16,591 nucleotides of DNA from Prevotellaceae bacterium UBA4372 (GTDB lineage Bacteria > Bacteroidota > Bacteroidia > Bacteroidales > Bacteroidaceae), in NCBI GenBank assembly GCA_002391275.1, contig DGSC01000043.1, positions 4,651 through 21,241 on the forward strand, written 5' to 3'. The position numbers and the translations under genes were made by a program. The notes under the pieces are model-generated. The model searched no databases, was not told where the DNA came from, and was given only the letters and a program-made list of their open reading frames with translations. Positions 1-5,780 of this stretch are shown piece after piece; positions within the stretch are counted from its first letter, which is position 1; each line of letters begins with the position of its first letter.

Positions 1-61
1 ACACTTCTAAGGCCCCGCTGTATCGTGAAAAGCAACGGATTCTTGAAGGACCCACCTTCAT

Positions 62-205
62 TTATTTTACTGCCTTGATAGTCTTTTGCAGTTCCTCCAG
101 GAAATACGCAGCATGACTTCCGTCCATCTGTAAGTGATTAAATGAAGCCATCAAGGAGATGTCTGGCAAGGCATAATTGATAAAAAGGGGGAGAGATGAC
201 TGCCT
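62..205 (-). pseudogene. C-terminal remnant of a chloramphenicol acetyltransferase-like (CAT family) gene
   Basis: Read on the minus strand, 205 down to 62 is open between a stop at 206-208 and a TAA at 62-64. The roughly 47 residues include HLQMDG followed by SHAAYFLEELQ. This fits the end of CAT-fold acetyltransferases, where H-x-x-x-D-G carries the catalytic histidine and is followed by a helix of the form F-x-x-x-L-Q. The rest of a CAT gene (about 210 residues) should lie at higher coordinates, but the frame closes at 206-208 and the next gene's promoter starts there. I see no start codon before the conserved part. I therefore read it as a truncated, inactive remnant. The family is inferred from one motif and the spacing to the C-terminus. 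Confidence 0.55.
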
Positions 206-232
206 TTATAATTGTTTAACATTGATTATTTA

Positions 233-261
233 TTGTTTTTCGATAAATATATCTACTTTTG
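233..261 (+). promoter_or_regulatory. Bacteroidetes-type promoter for the DUF2975-HTH pair
   Basis: A TACTTTTG (254-261) fits the -7 consensus TAnnTTTG, with a TTG at 233-235 lying 18 bases upstream. Transcription would start about 65 bases before the ATG at 333. This also argues against starting the gene at 177, since that start would lie upstream of the promoter. Confidence 0.55.
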
Positions 262-332
262 CGGCGTCGAAAGAGGAAGCGCGCCCTCTGCTTCGACGAA
301 GTATCAAGTTAGACAAAAGAAAGATTACTGCT

Positions 333-812
333 ATGTCAGAACCACAACCCACTAAAGCCTTGCGTTGCATCTGTTATGCTGCGCTGGTCTTCTGCCTGCT
401 GCTCATCGTGGCTTACTGCTTTCAGGCATTTCATCGTTATGCTCAGATTGTGCCGACAGACAACGCGGATCTGCGAACCTTCTTCCATTTGCTGTTCTAT
501 GGTCACCTCGTGACGAAGGTCGCGTTATTACTGCTGTGCGCGCTGTTCGCCATCTTCCAGTTGGGAGGCTTGCGACAAGGCGACCTGTTCCCGCGGCGGA
601 ATGTCGGCATCATCATCGCTGCCGGTATCATGGCTTTCCTCTCCTCCATCTTCGAGGCGAATGTAGGGCAGATCTATAAGCCTGTCATAGAAAATTCCAC
701 TGTCATCGAGATTAAAGACGGAGCTATTGCCATCCTGCTCCTGTTGCTCGTCTTCGCACAGGTCTATCGAATCGGCGGCAACGCAGCCCGCGAAAACCAG
801 TTGACTATATGA
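333..812 (+). CDS. DUF2975 family membrane protein (YoaS-like)
   Basis: The protein has 159 residues from the ATG at 333. An in-frame start at 177 would put 52 charged, unmembrane-like residues in front of the family and lies upstream of the promoter, so I reject it. Four hydrophobic stretches fit a small four-helix membrane protein: about residues 12-30, 53-75, 86-106 and 126-146. Layout and neighbour match DUF2975. The gene overlaps the next, a Cro/C1-type regulator, by an ATGA, and this pairing (as in Bacillus subtilis yoaS-yozG) is the strongest support. The function is unknown; a membrane partner of the small regulator is an inference. Confidence 0.75.
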   Translation: MSEPQPTKALRCICYAALVFCLLLIVAYCFQAFHRYAQIVPTDNADLRTFFHLLFYGHLVTKVALLLLCALFAIFQLGGLRQGDLFPRRNVGIIIAAGIMAFLSSIFEANVGQIYKPVIENSTVIEIKDGAIAILLLLLVFAQVYRIGGNAARENQLTI

Positions 813-1030
813 TTATCGTGAACCTCGACGTCGTGATGGCTCGTCGCAAGATGAGCCTCAACGAACTCTCGGAGCGGGTGGGCATCACGCTGTCAAACCT
901 CTCTATCCTGAAGACGGGCAAGGCCAAGGCCATCCGCTTCTCCACGCTCGATGCCATCTGTAGGGTGCTGGAATGTTCGCCTGGTGAGATCCTGGAATAT
1001 AGGGCCGATGAAGAGTGCGATCGGCCTTAG
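809..1030 (+). CDS. small helix-turn-helix (Cro/C1, YozG-like) transcriptional regulator
   Basis: This 73-residue protein is essentially one XRE-type helix-turn-helix domain. After a short strand (IIVNLDVVMARRKMSL) come the HTH helices, with NELSERVGITLSNLSILKTG at about residues 18-37, then the DAICRVLECSPGEILEY ending typical of YozG-like regulators. It starts inside the stop of the DUF2975 gene, so the two are almost certainly co-translated. It probably regulates its own two-gene unit, as an inference from the pairing; the sequence shows no operator. Confidence 0.85.
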   Translation: MIIVNLDVVMARRKMSLNELSERVGITLSNLSILKTGKAKAIRFSTLDAICRVLECSPGEILEYRADEECDRP

Positions 1031-1078
1031 TCGCTTGTTACTTCAAGCGCTCGACCTCCGGTCGCTTGATACTTCAAG
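1030..1078 (+). repeat. pair of 18-base direct repeats with internal dyad between two genes
   Basis: The 18-base stretches at 1030-1047 and 1061-1078 (GTCGCTTGwTACTTCAAG) differ at one base and lie 31 bases apart. The first contains a perfect small palindrome, CGCTTG-TTACTT-CAAGCG; the second keeps CTTG/CAAG. They fill the gap between the HTH gene and the exported-protein gene. They could be regulator-binding sites or a weak terminator; no T-tract follows. Confidence 0.5.
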
Positions 1079-1089
1079 AATAACGCATA

Positions 1090-2130
1090 ATGAGACACTT
1101 ACTGACAGCAGCGCTACTTGCGCTGCCAGCCATAACCATGGCTCAAACCGAAGGCGCAGACAGCAGCTTTCAGATAGCGCACGTTCGCACAATGCAAGAA
1201 GTGCTGGTGCGTGCCGACGAACCCACATGGATTCGCGCTAAGCTCAAACGATTCATCAAGGAGCGGGCGAAGAACTATCAGACGGAGCCGCGCTTCGGCG
1301 AGTATTCTTTCCGATATCGGGATATGGGTTCGGATTTGCAACGCGGTGACAAGCGTTTGGTTACAGACTCCGTGACTTCCAACCGTTTCGAGAGCCAAGG
1401 CCTCCTGCTCGTGCCCTCGATGGCGCAGATGCGGGCCGACAGCCTCTTCCGGATTGTGCCAGAGCAGAACATCGTATATGGGGCGGACACTGCGCTCGCG
1501 AGCAAGCCAGACAGCGTTTATCTCCACTGGACGCATTTCAATGACATGCTCTACGACAACCTCATTCAGACCTTCGACAGCCGTTTCCTGCGCCAGCACC
1601 GCTTCGCTGTGAACGAGCAGTTTGAACATCGGAACCGCAATGTCGTTCAGCTCATCTTCTGGTCAAAGCGATATGACCTCGACCGTGGCTACCTGAACCT
1701 CGACACGGCTCGCTGCGTGGCACTTGAAGCCGAGCGCCACAGCGGGCTGGAGTGTGTAAAGGCCGAATATGGCAATAGTTTTGCGCTCGGCCTGCTCCAC
1801 CTCTTCCTGAAAACCGAGCTGAAGGACTGGACGGTCAACCTGCGCGCTGCCTACGATGAGGAGGGACAGCCTCGCGAGTTTCGCTATCAGAGTAGCCGGC
1901 ATTTCACCACATGGAGCGATACCAAGAAGAAGCGTCGAGAATGGATCGACAGCAAGAGCAGCGTCGAGACAACACTCATGATCCGTCCGACTGCCCGTAC
2001 TGCCAGCTCCGACGCGCTCATTGACATCTATCCCACCAAGCACGTGGAAATCGTTAATTCCAAGAGCCGTAAGTACAAGATGCAGCAGCGGCTGGGCGCG
2101 GTGCCACGAGCGTACAGGTTGGTGAGATAG
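1090..2130 (+). CDS. exported protein of unknown function
   Basis: The 346-residue protein begins with a classical signal peptide (MRHLLTAALLALPAITMAQ; cleavage likely near residue 19), so it should enter the periplasm. I do not recognise the family. The mature part starts with a VRTMQEVLVRADEP segment followed by a basic helix (WIRAKLKRFIKERAK), then an aromatic-rich, probably beta-structured region (FGEYSFRYRDMG) and long mixed stretches with many Arg, Tyr and Trp. It has no membrane anchor after the signal, no lipobox and no obvious catalytic motif. The gene stands alone, 59 bases after the HTH gene across the 18-base repeats, and ends only 18 bases from a convergent gene remnant. Composition matches neighbouring coding DNA. 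Confidence 0.7.
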   Translation: MRHLLTAALLALPAITMAQTEGADSSFQIAHVRTMQEVLVRADEPTWIRAKLKRFIKERAKNYQTEPRFGEYSFRYRDMGSDLQRGDKRLVTDSVTSNRFESQGLLLVPSMAQMRADSLFRIVPEQNIVYGADTALASKPDSVYLHWTHFNDMLYDNLIQTFDSRFLRQHRFAVNEQFEHRNRNVVQLIFWSKRYDLDRGYLNLDTARCVALEAERHSGLECVKAEYGNSFALGLLHLFLKTELKDWTVNLRAAYDEEGQPREFRYQSSRHFTTWSDTKKKRREWIDSKSSVETTLMIRPTARTASSDALIDIYPTKHVEIVNSKSRKYKMQQRLGAVPRAYRLVR

Positions 2131-2148
2131 GCGGTGCGGTGCGTCGGC

Positions 2149-2253
2149 CTACAGATCCCACATGCTGTCGTGCCAGCGGATCTCGGGTTGCGGGCGCGGG
2201 TCGTAGTCGAAGTCGATCTGAGCCGTCAGCTCGTGAATACTCGAATTGTAATT
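2149..2253 (-). pseudogene. possible 3' remnant of an unidentified gene
   Basis: The minus strand is open from 2253 to a TAG at 2149-2151, with a TGA at 2254-2256 upstream. It reads as a natural-looking C-terminus: HELTAQIDFDYDPRPQPE, then IRWHDSMWDL and stop. The codons are GC-rich and Bacteroidales-like, whereas the DNA just upstream is AT-rich, as if only the gene's end survived. I cannot name the family. A chance frame of 34 codons is quite possible, so confidence is low. Confidence 0.25.
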
Positions 2254-2342
2254 TCATTCTAAACAAGAACCCGTATTCTTCATTCGTTATTAAAACCCAT
2301 TCTTCACTCTTTTCACCTATGATTTCTATCTATAAAATGAAG

Positions 2343-2350
2343 TATCTTTG
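2343..2350 (+). promoter_or_regulatory. -7 element (TATCTTTG) for the first sigma-factor operon
   Basis: TATCTTTG is an exact match to TAnnTTTG and lies in AT-rich DNA 113 bases before the ATG at 2464. No good -33 TTG is visible at the right spacing, so this promoter may be weak or need help, for example from the sigma factor it serves. Confidence 0.4.
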
Positions 2351-2463
2351 CTATGATTCTTTTGGCGAAACGCAAAAAAGGCCCTTCCGTTTTGACTTTT
2401 ATCCATTTCTGTCGTATCACGAATGAAAGCAGATCATAAACAAACGCACTTCAATAAAAAACG

Positions 2464-3012
2464 ATGACGCAGATTGACAACATCCTCATCAGCCGATGCC
2501 AGACGGGCGACAAGGACGCATTCCGACAGCTCGTTGAGCGGTGTCAGAGGATGGTGTTCTCTGTAGCGCTGAAGATGCTGGCCGACGAGGACGAAGCGAA
2601 GGACGCCATGCAGGAGACTTTTCTGCGGGTTTGGCTTAACATCAGCAAGTACGACTCTCGGCGAAGCTTCACCACCTGGCTCTATGCCATCGTCTCCCGC
2701 CTCTGCCTCGACCGTCTGAAGGGCCGCACCCGCATCATCGCCCTGCCAGAGGATGAAGCCGTGTTGCGGCACTACGCTTCTGCCGACGGACAGCACGATT
2801 TGGAGAACCGCGAATGGGTGGCCATCGTGCGCCTGTTGGCCGAAAAGCTAAGCCCCAAGCAAAGACTTGTGTTTACGCTCTCACAGTTGGAAGGACTCTC
2901 GTCGCAGGAAGTGGAGGAGGCCACCGGCTTCACAGCCAAGCAAGTGAAGAGCAACCTCTACGCAGCGCGACAAACCATACGTGAACGCTTAATGAAAATG
3001 GGATATGAATAA
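2464..3012 (+). CDS. ECF-family RNA polymerase sigma factor
   Basis: The 182-residue protein has both hallmark parts of extracytoplasmic-function sigma factors. Region 2 (about residues 20-80) shows DEDEAKDAMQETFLRVW, followed by the -10-binding segment with FTTWLYAIVSRLCLDRLKGR. Region 4 (about 122-178) shows LSPKQRLVFTLSQLEGLSSQEV and a helix-turn-helix ending QVKSNLYAARQTIRERL. It would direct RNA polymerase to a small stress or envelope regulon. The next gene starts inside its last codons (8-base overlap) and encodes a one-pass membrane protein, the usual arrangement for a sigma factor held by a membrane anti-sigma factor. The signal and target genes are not visible. Confidence 0.92.
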   Translation: MTQIDNILISRCQTGDKDAFRQLVERCQRMVFSVALKMLADEDEAKDAMQETFLRVWLNISKYDSRRSFTTWLYAIVSRLCLDRLKGRTRIIALPEDEAVLRHYASADGQHDLENREWVAIVRLLAEKLSPKQRLVFTLSQLEGLSSQEVEEATGFTAKQVKSNLYAARQTIRERLMKMGYE

Positions 3013-3361
3013 GATTGACGACATTCTCAACAGCCTGCAAGGGCAACAGCCTGCCATCGACGACAGCAAGGCGCTGACAGACAGCATCATGGCCAATCTT
3101 CCAGAGAGGCCAATGGAACGCCCCAATCGCGTTTGGATGGCAGTAAGTGCCATCTCCGCCTTAGCCGCAGTATGGCTCGTTGGGCTGTTCATCTACCAAC
3201 TTATCACGGACGAACGAGCACTGCAGGGCTCCACGTCATACGCCGCCGAACAGCCACAGGGTACAGCCCTGAAGGACGCCTACTTGCGCTCCATGCAGCG
3301 TGGGCGGCAGCAAACCCTAAGTTACACCTTTGTTAAGAAACACATCAATGAAAACCATTAG
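3005..3361 (+). CDS. short one-pass membrane protein, probable anti-sigma factor
   Basis: The 118-residue protein has a cytoplasm-like N-terminal helix region (about 1-42), one membrane segment (about 44-66, VWMAVSAISALAAVWLVGLF) and a short outer tail. It overlaps the sigma gene by 8 bases and the next gene by 14. The role as anti-sigma factor is inferred from position and topology. I see no zinc-binding H-x3-C-x2-C (ZAS) motif, and it is short for FecR-type regulators, so it would be an atypical or reduced anti-sigma factor. Confidence 0.65.
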   Translation: MNKIDDILNSLQGQQPAIDDSKALTDSIMANLPERPMERPNRVWMAVSAISALAAVWLVGLFIYQLITDERALQGSTSYAAEQPQGTALKDAYLRSMQRGRQQTLSYTFVKKHINENH

Positions 3362-4424
3362 TTCGCGCCTATTGCTGCTACTCTCGGCAGCCATCTTCCT
3401 CTCGTGCCAAGACCAACACGTGAGGCTGCATACCATCATCAACGAGAACGGCACCTGCATCCGTGCCGTCAGCTACAGTAACGTAATGACCCAGGCACAG
3501 CGAGACTCAGCATGGGGCCAGGGTAACATAGGCTGGTCGCACCCCCTGCCCGAATGTTTGAACATCAAATCTTTCCACGACTCACACACCGACATAGGTG
3601 CAGGCGACACCGTGACCACCACCTTTCGCCACATGTTCGACAACGTAGAGGAGATGGCCAAGCAGATGCCCCTCATGCTGGGAGGCAACACGTTGAAGAG
3701 CCGCGCCCAACTGCATCGACGTTTCCGCTGGTTCTACACTGAGTACGATTTCACCGAGACGATTGAAGGGCTTGCCGACTCCTTCCCGCTGCCATTCGCC
3801 GACATACAGCTCCTCAGCTACTGGTTCACGGGCGAGCCCAACATGATTGCAGGGCTCACGGGTGCCGAGGCCGCCGAACGCCTCAGCGAGATGGAGACGA
3901 AGGTCACCCATTGGCTGAACGACAACTTCTGCCATATCATCTTCCACTTCATCTCCGATCACTATGACTCCATCACCGCGCCTCCCGTCCCTCGCGACCG
4001 CTTCGTTCAGCTGCAAGACTCGTTAGCCAACTACCTCATGAAAGAAGGTGCAGACCTCTGGCTGAGCAATACGGAGCTCTCACAACTGATGCGCGACTTC
4101 TTCCACTCCGACGCCTACGCCCCCTTCTTCGACGACGAAACGCCTGTCTCCAAACAGCTAAACGACGAGCTGGCGCATCGCCTGACCATCTTCGCCTTCG
4201 CCGTCCCCTACACGCTGCAGATGCCCGGCACCATCACCGATGCAGGCTCGGGATCGCTCAACCCCGACGGCATCATCCACTACCCCTTCACGGGCGAACG
4301 CCTCATCCCTAAAGACTATGTCATTCACGCCACCTCGCGCGTCAGCCATCCATGGGCCTACGTCGTCACCATCCTCATCATCCTCCTCGCCATCGGCAGC
4401 TTCCTCTACCGCAGGCGGAAGTGA
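3348..4424 (+). CDS. lipoprotein with an additional C-terminal membrane anchor, function unknown
   Basis: The ATG at 3348 gives a perfect lipoprotein signal: MKTISSRLLLLLSAAIFLSC with the lipidated cysteine at residue 20. An in-frame start at 3330 only adds six residues in front and is less likely. The roughly 315-residue external part has no motif I recognise; it begins HVRLHTIINENGTC and contains a dense acidic and aromatic central region. The protein ends with a hydrophobic helix (about 337-354) followed by RRRK, which would hold it in the inner membrane as well. Being third in a sigma/anti-sigma operon with overlapping genes, it may sense or transmit the envelope signal that frees the sigma factor. 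That role is inference. Confidence 0.75.
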   Translation: MKTISSRLLLLLSAAIFLSCQDQHVRLHTIINENGTCIRAVSYSNVMTQAQRDSAWGQGNIGWSHPLPECLNIKSFHDSHTDIGAGDTVTTTFRHMFDNVEEMAKQMPLMLGGNTLKSRAQLHRRFRWFYTEYDFTETIEGLADSFPLPFADIQLLSYWFTGEPNMIAGLTGAEAAERLSEMETKVTHWLNDNFCHIIFHFISDHYDSITAPPVPRDRFVQLQDSLANYLMKEGADLWLSNTELSQLMRDFFHSDAYAPFFDDETPVSKQLNDELAHRLTIFAFAVPYTLQMPGTITDAGSGSLNPDGIIHYPFTGERLIPKDYVIHATSRVSHPWAYVVTILIILLAIGSFLYRRRK

Positions 4425-4438
4425 GCACTTTAAAGCAG

Positions 4439-4456
4439 GCCCTCTGTGGGGAGGGC
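4439..4456. terminator. small hairpin between convergent genes
   Basis: GCCCTC (4439-4444) and GAGGGC (4451-4456) form a 6-base-pair GC-rich stem with a 6-base loop in the 45-base gap between the converging lipoprotein and mcrC-like genes. No run of T follows on either strand, so its use as a terminator is only a guess from position. Confidence 0.3.
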
Positions 4457-4469
4457 TATCGGAGTGTCA

Positions 4470-5780
4470 TTAGATTAACACCTTCAAAGTCTCTTTCAAT
4501 CTGGTTTCTTCGAAATGCATATCATGCACGAAATCACAGAAAGAGACGGCAGCTTGAGGGATGCGCATCCCTTCAATCGACACTCTACCTCCAATGCCTG
4601 TCAGCTTCTTCTGGGGTAGACGACAGCCAGCCCATTCCACAGGCACGATGAAGCCGCCGGTGGAAACGTTAAGCACATGCATGTAGGTGATAATCTGATA
4701 GAGGTCAGTGTTCTGCACGTAGCCCCAATCGGCATAACCTTTATACTTGGCATCCAGCACCATACGGTCATTGAAGAAGTCGGGATAATACCAACCCGTG
4801 TTGTCCGTGAACAAGTACTTGCGCCCCACGCCAGCCTTGTTCATCGGATGCTCGAAGCCGCAGTCGTGAAGAATTGTGTTGAGGTATTCTTCCCAGAGCC
4901 ATGCACCGTCGAAGAGTATGCCATAGATTTGATTATCGTCGCGGCCATACTTCATTTCCTCTTGCCGTAGGATTTGTAGACAAAGGTGTTGCAGGTTGCG
5001 GTATTCACTGAAATAAGGGTGACGGACAGGACGCAAGTTCTGGCTGATCACTTGACGCCGAGCGTTGCGGTTGTATGTTGGTGTCGCCTTACGTATAGTG
5101 TTGACGGCATCCTGTATCTCTTCATCGTTATTCAGAATGTTTCCGCCGAACGAGTGACTGGCAATATATTCGATGGCGTGCCGAACGAGTTGCGTGAGGT
5201 GGTTGTCCGTAGCATATTCGCGTGTGGTATAGGCCACCTGTCCTGCAAAGGGCGTGTTCTGTTGAATATGCCTGCTCACATCTATCCTGCCTCGTACATT
5301 GGCATTGTTGTATCTTCGCGTCTGGTATTCCTTGTAGATACCTTGCCGCATGGCACGTTTCAAGAACGATGGAAAGAGGTAGATAAGGAAGTCGAAGATG
5401 CTCTCTGTATCAGTGTTGAAATTGAGGTCGAAGAGGTTGATGGCAAAGACACGCTGGAGCATGTAGTGCAAGAAATAATCATGACGATCGTCTAAAGCGA
5501 AACGCGAACGGATGCTCACATGAGTACCACGATAGCCGACAAATCCCATGATATTACCAGTCTTGAGTCGTCCTTCAGCAAGCGCAAAGATATGCTGCTT
5601 GCCGATGTCGTCACCGTGCGTTTCGAAGTCCGACGGGAAGATCAGCAAGTTTGGGTGCTCGTCAAGGCAAAGCTCACACAGAGGCTTTGCAGCCAAACGC
5701 TGCAAGTTCTCCAAGTGCAGCGCTGCATCAAACGGCTCGCCGCTCAGGTTATTGTCCGTTGTCTTTATCAGCCTCCTCAT
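4470..5780 (-). CDS. mcrC: McrC-like nuclease subunit of a McrBC restriction system
   Basis: The 436-residue protein matches McrC in length, layout and partner. The N-terminal half (about 1-250) is the McrB-binding type region, with the conserved RGRID at 163-167. The C-terminal part carries a PD-(D/E)xK nuclease core: WLWEEYL with acidic residues 297-298, YPDFF with Asp334, VLDAKYKG with Asp343 and Lys345, and a later DLYQIITYMH with Gln362. In McrBC systems the McrB ring hydrolyses nucleotide and moves DNA while McrC cuts it. The start overlaps the end of the mcrB-like gene by 32 bases, which points to coupled translation. All expected catalytic residues are present, so the nuclease should be active. 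Confidence 0.92.
   Translation of the reverse strand: MRRLIKTTDNNLSGEPFDAALHLENLQRLAAKPLCELCLDEHPNLLIFPSDFETHGDDIGKQHIFALAEGRLKTGNIMGFVGYRGTHVSIRSRFALDDRHDYFLHYMLQRVFAINLFDLNFNTDTESIFDFLIYLFPSFLKRAMRQGIYKEYQTRRYNNANVRGRIDVSRHIQQNTPFAGQVAYTTREYATDNHLTQLVRHAIEYIASHSFGGNILNNDEEIQDAVNTIRKATPTYNRNARRQVISQNLRPVRHPYFSEYRNLQHLCLQILRQEEMKYGRDDNQIYGILFDGAWLWEEYLNTILHDCGFEHPMNKAGVGRKYLFTDNTGWYYPDFFNDRMVLDAKYKGYADWGYVQNTDLYQIITYMHVLNVSTGGFIVPVEWAGCRLPQKKLTGIGGRVSIEGMRIPQAAVSFCDFVHDMHFEETRLKETLKVLI

Larger units (their letters stand above)
2131..2463. other. intergenic region with a possible gene remnant and an AT-rich promoter region
   Basis: The first part (2149-2253) is GC-rich and reads as a protein-like tail on the minus strand, described separately. 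From about 2254 the DNA becomes AT-rich and carries the presumed promoter of the sigma-factor operon. I see no intact gene; the 95-codon plus-strand frame at 2139-2426 has no protein-like character. Confidence 0.5.

Noticed and set aside
177..332. Upstream in-frame extension of the DUF2975 gene
   Set aside because: It begins before the promoter at 233-261 and adds no family-like sequence; the ATG at 333 is preferred.
2139..2426. 95-codon plus-strand frame after the exported-protein gene
   Set aside because: Its first third is antisense to the minus-strand remnant and the rest is AT-rich promoter DNA; no protein-like pattern.
3582..4016. 144-codon minus-strand frame opposite the lipoprotein gene
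   Set aside because: Antisense of a gene with a clear signal peptide and membrane anchor; repetitive Val/Gly/Glu composition typical of shadows.
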